A DNA stretch of 47,377 bases from Gnetum montanum (GCA_015680685.1 MNCI01003637.1:202332-249708), one strand, 5' to 3'. Numbered from the stretch's first letter, positions 9,402-20,300 are shown. Numbers and translations are program-made. Notes: a model not told the origin generated them from the letters alone.

Positions 9402-12400
9402 ATGGGAGGGCAATCCACAATGGGGCTCCGTCGGTCATTGAGGTTGCAAGGGAGAGACCCTGCCGCTAACATTATAAGTCAAGACGAGTATAACTTCATT
9501 TGCATTAAGATGCAAGCTGGCCTGGCAGTAGACCGGGCTGAAATGGAAGTAAAAAGGCAATTTGAAATCTTTTACAGAGGGGGATATGAATTCATCCCTT
9601 CCCTGTACGACGTAATCCCCATTCCGGAACAATTCTCGGAGCTCTTTACGCAGCTCCTTTTGCATAGGAGCCAATTCCTAGACCAAGTTATGGCAGATCC
9701 ACAACGGGATGAAGAGGACGAGTTTGCTGCGCAATTTGAGCATGAAGACTCCTATCATACTCTTAGTCCACATAACCACATGAACCCCATCTTTAACCTG
9801 GACGCAAGGGAAACCATACCCCTCCAACCCCTTAACTCTGCCCACACCCAAGCATCATTACAAGGAACATCTGTATTAGCCCAGGTCCCTCCCCAGGGCA
9901 ACCCTTTTACAGCTACGGGCTCATCCTCACAAGCACCGCCCCCTCACAGTAACGTGGGGGTGACGTTCCAATCCCAAGTGGTAAGAATGCCACATGTTAT
10001 ACCCGTGTCCACATCTACCCACTACATCCCACATGTCCAAACGCAAACATCCCCTTTCACTGCTGTAACCCAACAAGGAGCCTCCTCGTACAACATGGCC
10101 GGACAATGGCCGATGATGGGAACGATGTCACAGCAAATTTACCACCACTATGTACCACCCCACACGTTGCCACCAGCTCATGTGCCTCAGGCATAGCCAT
10201 GACCACAGCAGCAACAACCTCCTCTCTATAACGTATTTCCCCTAGTGCCATCTACTGTACACTTCCCACAAACGCAACCACCAACAATGCAACTTTCAGC
10301 CTTCCAATCCACTGTTCAACAGTCTAACCCGTACAGCTAGCCGCAAGCCCAAACCACCATGCTCCCAATCGCTCAGGATTGGGCAGAGGCCAAAAGAATG
10401 ATGCAGGAATTAACTGACGAGGTAAGACACCTCAAGACAACCGCTGACGGGGAATTGAAGGTAGTAGACTTCTATAACGATGACCCCATCAGCTCTTCCT
10501 TCCCGCCTTTAACTCTACCCAAGGGCGTCTCCCTACCAACGCTAACCAAGTATAATGAGGAGACAAATCCTAACGCGCATTTAATAACGTTCAGGTTAGA
10601 GTGCGCACTGCTACAAGCATGGCCTCACACGATCCTGCATGTATTTCCCATGTCCCTCTCGGGGAGAGCACTCGATTGGTATAGGGCGCTCCCAAGAAAC
10701 TCCGTTTCCTCTTTGGAGAACCTACTGTACCAATTCGTGACCAGGTTTAAATATAACCTAAAACCTGAGGCCACACTAGATAGCCTCATGCAGGTCAAGC
10801 AAACACCGCTTGAACCGGTCCAGAAATTTATTCAGAGATGGAGCGCGGCCCTCAATGAGCTGCACGAGGAAATCTCCCAGACATACCTGCTTACTATTTT
10901 GAAAGGAGCCGTCAACGATTTCTATAAATCCAAGCTGTACTATCTAAATGCCCACAACCTCAACCAAGCCTTCGAGCAAATTAAAAACATAGAATAAGTA
11001 GCCCAAAACAGCAATGACCCGGCTTACATAGCCTTCAAAAATCAACATGCTAAAAAAGATAAAGAAAAGGCTAAAACAACTATAGCATCGATAGCAGGGA
11101 CACAACAACAAACCAGGCCACCGCAAACCCCTGCTAATTACAACAAACCAACTCCAACGATTGCGCAAGAATCATCGTCACAGCATAATCCTGCGAACCG
11201 CACACGCAACTTTGAGAGGAAAGAACCCTCTCAATATACACCCCTGCCCATGAAGCCATCCCAGCTTTTTGACCAGCTCCTAAAGGCCGGTTTAATGCAG
11301 CATAAGCAGTTATCTCCCGCGGCTATCCAGAGACATGACTGGTTCTGTCAACTCGTTCAGAACCCAAGCCTAGCAATGCCGGATGAGCACCCTGTACCTA
11401 AAGGCTTCAGGATGGATCACTTTTGCGATTACCATCAACGAAACGTGCACGGAACATATTACTGTTTCACCTTAAAGCAGGACCTGCAGCGAATGATTGA
11501 TGAAGGCCAAATCACCTTCGATGAAGCAAACCCGATTCAACCGCAAAATCAAGCTATGGGGGTCTATAAAGACCCTTTAAACACTAAAGAGGTGCCATAC
11601 ACCATTAGTACAGTCTACCTTGACGATGATTCCGAGCCATCCTACGTTAACACTATATCCCCCGAATATATGTGGCCAACATCCAACAAACCTTTTGTGG
11701 TTCGCACACCTGTCTTTGCATCTACACCCGCACCCCGGCCATCCCATCCTTTTCAACGGTCGTACGTCGTTCAGATACCCCCGGCAGTGGCAACACCCAA
11801 CACCATGACACGCGACAGGCCATATGTGGTGCGTGTCCCTCCCATCACTCCCCTAAACTCGCAAACCCCACATAACCGGCCTACTCCTTTTGTGGTCCGA
11901 GTACCCTCAGCAACAGCAATAGCGGAGGTCCAACCTTCACCCAAACCAACCCCATTTGTCATTAGAATACCCAAAGGTCCCCAGGACTATCAAGCCTCTG
12001 TGTCACAAACACAACGCCAACCTAAGCCCTACGTTGTTAGGGTGCCTGTACAGCCCTCTAACCAAGCACAATCAATAGTACAAGCGTCATCCCGTCCAAC
12101 CCCATATGTGGTAAAACTCCCAGGGCAAACCGAAATGCCAAAACCAACGGCATCTCCACGCCGCACGCGAGGACATCCTGGAGACAGACTTGCGCGTGAA
12201 CGTATGGAGAACGAGTGCCAAGGGTTAGCTCTGGGGCCACCTAAGCCCACTCCCCTCAAATCCATGCCCATGTCATCACCTATCGATCGAACAAGCATAG
12301 GCAATGAAGGCGAGTCATCTGAAAAACATGAATCACCTGAAATGACTGCTCCGAAAACTGACAAATCAACAAGATAGGAGATAAAACTGTTGGGTCCAAT

Positions 12401-13445
12401 GGATCCAATCAGCACTGATAAAAATACCCCCAACAGTGAAAATTTCGCAACCGCCTTGACTCAAGTCACGCAAGCATTAAAATAGAAAAAAACTTCGCTG
12501 AGCTTGTATGACTTAGTCCTGACATCTCAAACGCATCGGGAAGCTCTAGTGCGCATGTTAACATCAATCCCGGTGAGCGAGGATTTACCCCCAAATGAAC
12601 CCTCCATCCATGCGGTGATGTTCTCACCTCATGGGACTACTCCCAAACCTCTAAACTTCCACGATGACAACATCAAGGTTGATAAAAGAACGAAGAAGGT
12701 GACAACAGCTCCCATGTTCATAACAATCTGCATAAATCGATTTAAAATACATAGGGTCCATGTAGACGATGGAGCTGCGACAAACGTCGTACCATACCAC
12801 ATTATCGAGCAACTAGGGCTTACTGAACTACTAAAACTAGCCACGACTACATGTTTAAAGTCATTTAGTGGGTCACGTGTAATGGTGAAAGGCTTGATAA
12901 CTTTAGACTTTATAGCGGGAGACCAATTCTCGACATCTGCTGAATTCCTTGTAGTAGACGAGATGCCAGGGTTCAACCTGATATTGGGAAGACCCTGGTT
13001 AGCCCAACTGAGAGCCGTCTCTTCCCCTATTCATGAAGAAATCCATCTGCCTTATGAAGGCAGAGAAATCATCATACATGGCGAAGCCGTTACACCTATT
13101 ATCTCATCGCATGTGGATATGGACCAAGGCTCGAAAGTCGAACTTGAAGGGCCTAGCCAAAATGACGAAAATCTACGATCATCGGTAAGCAGTAAATCTT
13201 CCGACATGGAGCAAAAACCTCCTCAAACAGAAACTTTTGTGCCTCCTCGGGTAGAAACTAATATAGAGTTCTCTAGGGACACTGAAATATCCGAAAGCGC
13301 TAACACAGAAAACACTCCATCAGAGGTCCCTTGGGCCGAATTTCCATTTAATGTAATCAGCGAAGGTGACGCCGAATACCGGATCATACCGGTTGAAAAA
13401 TCGTCTAACATCAAAACGAAAAAGATCAAAAAATTGCTGAAGTGA
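9402..13445 (+). pseudogene. gag-pro: gag-protease polyprotein of EA, broken by nonsense codons
   Basis: One reading frame throughout, 1347 codons, from ATG 9402 to TGA 13443-13445. Six in-frame stops interrupt it: TAG 10194, TGA 10200, TAG 10338, TAA 10995, TAG 12375 and TAG 12483. At 12483 the E2 homologue has lysine. Order: N-terminal region; Pro/Gln-rich linker (residues about 140-315); retrotransposon gag core (about 320-530, with 'GRALDWYRALP' and 'VQKFIQRWSAALNEL'); a CHHC knuckle (C-x2-H-x4-H-x4-C at 11424-11464, 'FCDYHQRNVHGTYYC'); seven P[YF]VV[RK]xP-type repeats (11685-12120); and an aspartic protease with 'VHVDDGAATNVV' (about 12757) and 'LILGRPWL' (about 12985). Asp-Asp-Gly replaces the usual Asp-Ser/Thr-Gly. 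The protein would build the particle and process the polyprotein. Confidence 0.92.
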
Positions 13446-13453
13446 TCTATCAC

Positions 13454-13800
13454 TCTTAGTCCGAAATGACGTTAAACTATAAAAAGTCCGAAATGACACT
13501 AAACTACGATAAAACAAGAAAAACAATTAAACGTCACTCCCAGTCCAAAATGACACTAAACTATCATGTCCGCAATGACATAAAACTAGCCACGATCAGC
13601 AATGATCGGTTAGCCGAGAAATTTAGCTGCGTCCTCCAAAACATCCCTTAACTACGCATGGGGCCCAAAATGGCCATAAACTACGCATGGGGCCTGAAAT
13701 GGCCATAAACTACGCATGGGACCCAGAATGGCCATAAACTACGCATGGGGCCCGAAATGGCCATAAACTACGCATGGGGCCCGAAATGGCCATAAACTAA
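13454..13800 (+). repeat. TAAACT-type arrays after the EA protease
   Basis: Two arrays lie back to back. Units of 'agtccgaaatgacgttaaac' type (13457-13600) are followed by five 29-bp units of 'actacgcatggggcccgaaa' plus 'tggccataa' (13650-13800). Each unit ends in TAAACT. They fill the gap between the sense gag-pro stop and the 3' end of the antisense gene. Confidence 0.88.
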
Positions 13801-16800
13801 TACTTGCTTTTCGTTCTACTTTTATAATCGCTTCCTGTATTGCACTTAAAACAGAAAATAAACCAAAATATTTTACATTTCTACACCATGTTAAACCCAA
13901 AATCAACAATATATATATATATATATATGCATGTTATTACATACAATCAACCATCTCTGTTCATTTCACAATGTTACAGTTTCGGCATAAGTTTGAATCG
14001 AAAAACGGAAAATGCTAAAATGCTAAGGGTCTGGGGCATGAGGATCGTCCTCCCCGGGCCCACCAGCATCAGAGGCCCCTGCACCACTGGGGCCAACCTC
14101 TCCAGTCTCATCCCCACCTTCATCCTAAAAAAAAAAATCAAAGAGGAAATAATCAACACAAAAAACGAGCGAATATTGAAATTTCAAACATTAGTCAATC
14201 AATTAACTCCAAAAAGAGACAAAACGCTTACCATAGGAGGTCCCCCCAAGCCGAATTCAAGTCACCGTAGGATCTCCTCTTCAGGAACACTTGCCCAGTC
14301 CATCCCATCGAGACCCAAGTCGATATCAGCCAGAGCCTTTCCTTTGTCAACGTCTAACCAGGTGGGACATTTCAAAGGAAATTCGCCCACCGACACCTCC
14401 CCAGAGGCTATCGTTATCCGCCATTTAGGAGACTCCATCTCTACAATTGTGTTCTGGGTGAAGGTGTCAAAGGCGACAGTTTAGCAGGCGAACATCTCTA
14501 ACTGTCGCTTCTCAATAGAAACCTCTTTTAGCAACTTCTTGTATTGGTGCTTGTGGTTCTTTTCATCTTGCCCCCATTTGCGAACTTTGGAGGCGAAAGC
14601 CTTCCAATCTTGACATTTGGTGTTCAGCAAATCAATTTGGGCCTTGCGCTCCCCTAATCTCCGTATCAGCCCTGCATGGCGATTGAGAAGGTTCCAATAC
14701 CTTGTATACGTGACCTCGGAGGTCCGCTAGGCGCGATCATTGTTTAATCTAGCTGCAGCAAACTCATATCGGGCCTTCAGATCATCACGTTCAGTTGACA
14801 ATGCAGAATTCTCCTTCTCTTTCGCCTGAATTTGGAGCCACAATTGTTCAATAAAGCGCCTACACGTCCATACCGCTTTGGCATTATGAACGAAGCCCTC
14901 CGCTACCTCTTCATAAACAGGTCTAGGCACTTGTTCAATTTTAGGGGAAAGTGTAGGCAAACTCTCCATATTGACGGGTTCGGATGGGTCCCACCTCAGT
15001 TGGGCACCTGTCCATAGGAAAAGATAAACGTTAGAACAAACAGAACTGAGCATCGAACTCTAACATAGTAAAAAACCTTTAGATGCATCCATACCTATGC
15101 CAGGATTAATCCCCTCGATGTGTTCGACAACCTCTTCGGCCACCCCAGCCATGAAATCCCTTTTACTTGGCATTTCCATCCAAGTAAAAGGTCCATCAGT
15201 GCGTGAGCCGCTCACCTTTGGAGGCACTTCGGGGGGGATCTTTGACTCCTTTTCTGGGATGGTCTCACTCTCCTCTGAGTCAAACAAAAATTCACAATAA
15301 GGTAATTCAAGAATATATTAGGCTAAACAACTAGATAAAGAGACATACCGTTCCCTATAATCTCCTCTTGCGTCGGAGGATCTCCAAGATCAAGGTCCCC
15401 TGTAAGAAAGCTGTTGAACATTTCTTCAGTTTCCGCTTGATCGTTTAGGGGTACGGTACCTCCAGTTCCGCCAGTTCCCTCCCCCAGCAATTCAATTCCT
15501 CCCGTCAGGTCGGTTAACTCCTCGTCTTCTGGTATAGTCCGTAGATCGTGTCTCTTGACTGCTCAATTCAAAACAAATGAAGTCAGTTGCGTATAATCGG
15601 TAATCGTTAAAACTATTTGTAAAAAAAATGAAATAAAAATAAAAAGTTTACTAGGAATTTTAAATCGAATCCGTTTTACTCTGGGCTGCTCAATCTCACT
15701 AGTCCCCTCAGCCGTGCTGTCACGCTTCTCCAACTTGGATTTTGCTTTGCCTATTGTTTCTTTTACCACTCGATCCACCTTCTTTGCAGTATAGGGTACC
15801 TCATTAGGCTCCACCCCTATACTGTTGCGTGTGTGAAGCGAGGGGCCAGACGATCCACCCGTGGTGATCGTAAGGGATTCATAAATCCCCTCGGGGGCGT
15901 GTTGGGACTTGGCTGTGTCAAATAAGTGGTTCACCCAGGGCATAGATAACTGGTACCTATCACGCAAAACAAATTTGTTTTCCCCACGAACCACCAAAAA
16001 TTCAGCCAAGCGGCGAATATAGCCAGTGAAGAAAGCGAAGGTAAAATGGGACTGCGCCTCTATGTTCGAACGCAGCCGCTCTATCTCTTTAGTCATTCCT
16101 GATAATAAAAATTCCGCCCAGTTATAACGCACGCCAGCCTCTAGAACAGTGCGCATGACTCGCACTGCTTCAACCCCGAGACTCTTGACTTGCGACAGAG
16201 TCTTCAGAAACAAACACGCTCTAAATAGTGGGTAAAGTTCGTTGACTTCCTCAACCTTCGTTCTCCCCTGCATTGGGAACCCTTTGGCACCCTTCCTCAC
16301 CCCTAGCCAATCCTCTAAATCGCGGATCACGTCAATTTCTTTACGCGTCCTGTCCGTAACGACTTTTACGCCACTTGTAGGTACGCCAAACAAATCCACA
16401 AAAAATTGAGGTGATAATTCAAAAACTACTTTAACACCCCTTATACGGGCGCTATAGCAGGAGACGGATCTGTCAAATGAATCCACAATCCCAATCATCT
16501 CCGCTATAGACACATTTGGGCTAGGGGCCACAAAAAGTGCCATGAGGCCGGCGTGTTCCAAACAGGCAACAATAGATGGCGAAGCCTTCTTTCGTAACCA
16601 CTTCTGGGCAGCACTGGTTTCACCAAATTTCATTGAAAGAGTAGTTTCAGTCCTCCCAGTCATAACAGAATCCCCGCCGGAGGTGGTGCCGGCTGCAAAG
16701 GCAAACCCAAAACCTTCATATTAGCTCGACACTTGGCAATTGACCAAACCAAACACGACGTCTAAGAAACATCGTCACTTACTTTCAGTGTTGGACTTTG

Positions 16801-17139
16801 AGGTTTCGGCCAGATCAAAAGTAGAGGGGAAAATTGGCCCATTAGGGGCCTAGTCGGCATGCAACCAGCCACGCGCGGTACACTATGCAAACGCCTTTGA
16901 AAATCTCTTGGGGAAGTTCTTCATGGCGTCCCTAGTATGGGCCAAAACGGTCCTGTGAAGGGTGGGACCCACCATGAATACTTCCACAGCCGTACACGCC
17001 AATCCAATCCCATCGTCGCCTGCGTAAGCCCCATCTGGCGTTATTTTTGGCCTGCGGGAAGGCGATAACATGTGTCAAAACGAGAGTAAGTATTTGAATG
17101 TGAGAAAGAGAAAAATAACCAAAGCTAAGACGAAATTAC

Positions 17140-17589
17140 CTTTCCACCCGGTATACTGTGCCAGGGGGATTTTGAAACAAAGTATGTGCGCGGCCAGCTA
17201 AGAATAATGTGTTGTTGATGTAGTTGGGTCCCCACGGCAGCAGGTCCCACACGCGTGTCAACGGACAGGCCGATCTCGGACCACCAGGGGGAACACCCTC
17301 GGCGGCAAGCGGTCCTTCATCAATGTCCTCCATGAACATCCTGACGCCTTCTGCTGCGCCGGGTAACATGGCCTCAATAATACTCCGTCCCACATCTTCG
17401 CCTAGATGAGACCAAACCATGACATTGAAATGGTCCAGCAAGAAGGCCAAAAATCTGCAAGCCCCGTCCCGGAACCAGACCCCATTGTGCTCAACGGTCA
17501 AATTCAGGGTCGGGTCACCATCCTCCAGAGGTCCAAACCATGTCAGAACCCCGACTAACTCAACCACTAGAAGGGGAGGCTTAATGTCT
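17140..17589 (-). other. Antisense exon 2 of EA: degenerate NIF/FCP1-like HAD core
   Basis: 450 nt, fully open. Acceptor 'attgcttgcag' and donor 'AAAG|GTAATT'. In active NIF/FCP1-type enzymes motif I is DxDx(T/V); here the strand reads 'VVELVGVL', so the nucleophile is replaced. The later 'NTVLLDDSP...NPPYTAI' pattern of plant NIF-like proteins appears as 'NNTLFLAG...QNPPGTVY', with the Asp pair lost. The fold is probably kept for binding rather than catalysis. The homologous exon in E2 is also exactly 450 nt (31665-32114). Confidence 0.7.
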
Positions 17590-18232
17590 CTGCAAGCAAT
17601 TAAAACAGCATCAAAGATCAATATCCAAAACTTCATTTTAAAAAATCAGACATTCACAGAAAATTTTTCTAACTGTTACGCTCGGCGTATACGTTGGGCG
17701 TACGAAAACTGTTACGCTGGGCGTACGAAAACAGTTACGCTCTGCGTCTACGCTGGGCATACGAAAACAGTTACGCTCAGTGTATACGCTAGGCGTACCA
17801 AAAACAGTTATGCTCGGTGTCTACGCTGGGTGTATGAAAACCAGGTACGCTCGACGTCTATGCTGGGTGTACGAAAAACGGCTACGCTCGGCGTATACGC
17901 TGGGCGTATGAAAAACAGTTACGCTCGGCGTATACGCTGGGCGTACGAAAAATAGTTACGCTCGGCGTATACGCTGGGCGTAGAAAAAATAGTTACGCTC
18001 AACGTATACGCTGGGTGTAGAAACCGCATGCTAGAAAGTATCTACGCCGTGCATAATACAGGAATTTACGCCGAACACTTACGCTGTGAAACGTCCAAAC
18101 TTACGCTCGGTGTATACGCTATGCAGAAACCCTCAGCGTATACGCCAAGCGTAGACAAACTTACGCTAGACACCGAAACACTACGCTAACTGTTTACGCT
18201 AGAAATTAATGAAAACAGGGTCAAAGGTCTAC
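17590..18232 (-). other. Antisense intron 1 of EA, filled with TACGC array
   Basis: Donor GTAGAC at 18232, acceptor AG at 17591-17590. From 17675 to 18020 it is a roughly 38-bp tandem array whose + strand unit is 'gttacgctcggcgtatacgc' plus 'tgggcgtacgaaaaaca', about nine copies. Looser GCGTATACGC words continue to 18200. E2 has a similar TACGCT/TATGCT-rich stretch at 31130-31500, also just before exon 2. Confidence 0.65.
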
Positions 18233-18359
18233 TTGCTGGGAGATCCGGGCCATGCGGGGATGCTCGGGCGGGGTAGGCACTGCAGCATCGCCTCACTCTC
18301 CTACGCGAACGTCAGCTCAGGTCCTTTCTGTCCTCAGCCCTCTAGTTTTTTCCCTCTGC

Positions 18360-18545
18360 CCATCTCGGCGTCTACGCTGTGGCCTGTGTGCGGTGTAAAC
18401 AGAGGTTTTCTCTTGGCGTCTACGCTGGGGTTTTCGCTCGGCATCTACGTTGGGGTTTCGCTCGGCGTCTACGCTAGGGTTTTCGCTTGGCGTCTACGCT
18501 GGGGTTTCGCTCGGCGTCTACGCTGGGGTTACGCTCTTGGTTTAC
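18360..18545. repeat. TACGC array in the antisense 5' UTR of EA
   Basis: About six units of 'tcggcgtctacgctgggg' plus 'ttttcgc' between the antisense TATA box and its first ATG. A short upstream ORF on the - strand (ATG near 18371) lies at its edge. Confidence 0.8.
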
Positions 18546-18590
18546 GCTCACGGTCCAAAAGTTGAATGAAAAAAATGACGCCCCCGCTCC

Positions 18591-18600
18591 CCTTTTATAG
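18591..18600 (-). promoter_or_regulatory. TATA box of the EA antisense gene
   Basis: On the - strand, 5'-CTATAAAAGG-3' followed by a G-rich stretch, about 300 bp upstream of the predicted start codon at 18288. It is the only good TATA upstream of the antisense ORF. E2 has TATAAATAGGGG at the equivalent place (30655-30666, + strand). Confidence 0.72.
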
Positions 18601-18744
18601 CGCGTTGACGCTGACGCTGACGCCGCCGCCACCGCCGTCGCTTTTCCATTTTTCTTGCTTTTTGCCTCGTTTTTCGTGCTTTTTCGAACCCGCTTTGAAT
18701 TTTTCAAGAAAGATATAAAATTTACACACGTAAACCATATAAAA

Positions 18745-18870
18745 CACAAATTAAGGCATTAAACTGCCGTTCGTTGCCTGGTAAGGCATTAAACTGCCGT
18801 TCGTTGCCCGGTAAGGCATTAAACTGCCGATTGTTGCCCGGTAAGGCATAAAACTGCCGTTCCACCGTCA
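18745..18870 (+). repeat. 30-bp TAAACT-type array upstream of the EA RT stub
   Basis: Four units of 'gcattaaactgccgttcgtt' plus 'gcccggtaag', each with TTAAACT or TAAAACT. It separates the antisense promoter from the sense pol. Confidence 0.9.
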
Positions 18871-18942
18871 CGTCAATCCATTTTCATACATGCACACTAA
18901 AGATCGTCAAAAGACCCAAAACGACCTCCGCCATCTTACCAG

Positions 18943-19611
18943 GCTTTCCCTTTATTGATAGGAATTTGCCTAATGGATCACAAGTGCTTAACCAAGCCAT
19001 TGGTCATTGATGGACCGTACGGCGCAGTTGAAAGGAACATCGATGTGAATCTCGTCTATGCGAGCTCATCAGCAAACGACACAATAATAGCTTCAACACA
19101 GCAAACGGTTGACGAATATGAGGGAATGACAAAGTCCCTCGACATTGAAGCTAAAAACATTACTGAAGATCCTCTAACCGAAACACCCATCACCATGCCC
19201 GATGGGGAAACTAAAGTCCTAAAATTAAGTACGTTACTAGAACCACGTCTAGCTAAAGATATCGAAAATGTGCTTAGGGATAATATGAAAGCATTTGCGT
19301 GGTCCTATACAGACATGCCCGGATTAGACCCTCGTATTGTCCAGCACAACATCATCCTTGATCAAAAACTAAGGCCAGTAAAACAGAAAGCATGAAAGGT
19401 CAAGCCCGAGGTGGCGTTAGCAGTTCGTAGTAAGATTACCAAGCTCTACCAAGCTGGTTTCATCAAGGCTATTGATTACACCGAATGGGTATCAAACATG
19501 GTTATCGTCCCAAAGAAGAATGGAAGTATCCGCCTGTGCATTGACTTCTGGGACCTTAACGTAACAACCATAAAAGATGAATTCCCCTTACCTAGCATTC
19601 AAACTAGCTGA
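18943..19611 (+). pseudogene. pol: Truncated pol of EA: RT N-terminus only
   Basis: Shows the Tat-type pol start: 'LSTLLEPRLAKDIENVL', 'AFAWSYTDMPGLDPRI' and 'NIILDQKLRPVKQK', then RT fingers 'YTEWVSNMVIVPKKNGS', 'RLCIDFWDLN' and 'DEFPLPSI'. It is open except for a TGA at about 19393 and stops at TGA 19609. Everything after the finger region, including the YVDD catalytic site, RNase H and integrase, is missing and replaced by the array at 19690. A splice-acceptor-like 'ccgccatcttaccag' ends at 18942 and leaves this frame intact. In Ogre-type relatives pol is reached by removing an intron after protease; that may apply here. Confidence 0.85.
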
Positions 19612-19689
19612 CATGGACGGAAAATAATTTGCAAACCCAACTAATCACTTATTCCTAAAACCGTTCTATACATGAATTCGAACTCAGGT

Positions 19690-20300
19690 ACGCGCTAGTC
19701 CTGGAATCACGACTATAAACTGATACCACAGAATAGTCCTGGAATCATGACTATAAACTGATACCACAGAACAGTCCTGGAATCATGACTATAAACTGAT
19801 ACCACAGATTAGTCCTGGAATCACGACTATAACCTGATACCACAGAATAGTCCTGGAATCATGACTATAAACTGATACCACAGAATAGTCCTGGAATCAT
19901 GACTATAAACTGATACCACAGAATAGTCCTGGAATCATGACTATAAACTCATACCACAGAATAGTCCTGGATTATGACTATAAACTGATACCATAGAACA
20001 GTCTTGGGTTACGACTTAAAACTAACACCACCATTGTCCTGGTATATGACAATAAACGGATACCCCACAGTGTCCGCAATGACGATAAACTAGCACCCCT
20101 CTGGCATGACAGTAAAATGGCACCGCCAGACTCATTCACCAGAGTCCGCTAAGACTATAAACTAGCTTGTCTCTTCATGGTCCGCTAAGACTCAAAACTG
20201 GCAATGTAACGTTCGCCACGATGCTAAACGGGCAACGTCCAATGGGTTACGATACAAAACTAACCCATGATAGTCCGCTAAGACTATAAACTGGCACGTT
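19690..20300 (+). repeat. 37-bp TAAACT-type array after the EA RT stub
   Basis: Eight near-identical units of 'agtcctggaatcatgactat' plus 'aaactgataccacagaa' (19695-20000), then diverged units with 'gtccgctaagactataaact'. It corresponds to 1131-1480 in E1. Arrays in this 3' position are known in Ogre-type elements and can seed satellite DNA. Confidence 0.92.

Larger units (their letters stand above)
14023..18288 (-). pseudogene. Antisense gene of EA: HAD-like plus transposon-protein-like, eight exons
   Basis: Spliced gene on the strand opposite gag-pro. Model, - strand: E1 18288-18233 (tentative), E2 17589-17140, E3 17051-16783, E4 16692-15652, E5 15558-15349, E6 15274-15095, E7 15007-14232, E8 14124-14023. 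All introns are GT-AG and all phases agree, giving 3084 nt and 1027 residues. Stops: E3 TAG 16883 and 16850; E7 TAG 14727, TAA 14481, TGA 14262. Residues about 19-258 resemble the plant NIF/FCP1-like HAD fold: 'LLVVELVGVL', 'ACRFLAFLLDHFNVMVWSHL', 'NNTLFLAG', 'QNPPGTVY'. The catalytic aspartates are lost. E4 resembles plant transposon-protein/mobile domains ('VVFELSPQFFVDLFGVP', 'AGVRYNWAEFLL'). E7 is charged and helical, possibly coiled coil. E8 is an acidic tail ending DPHAPDP. Function unknown; a DNA- or RNA-binding regulator or transposition accessory is a guess. Confidence 0.85.

Noticed and set aside
13914-13928. (TA)n run as a TATA promoter for a sense gene
   Set aside because: It is a microsatellite just beyond the antisense stop and no sense gene follows.
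17419-17955. 178-codon + strand frame
   Set aside because: Shadow of antisense exon 2 plus the intron 1 array; no family resemblance.
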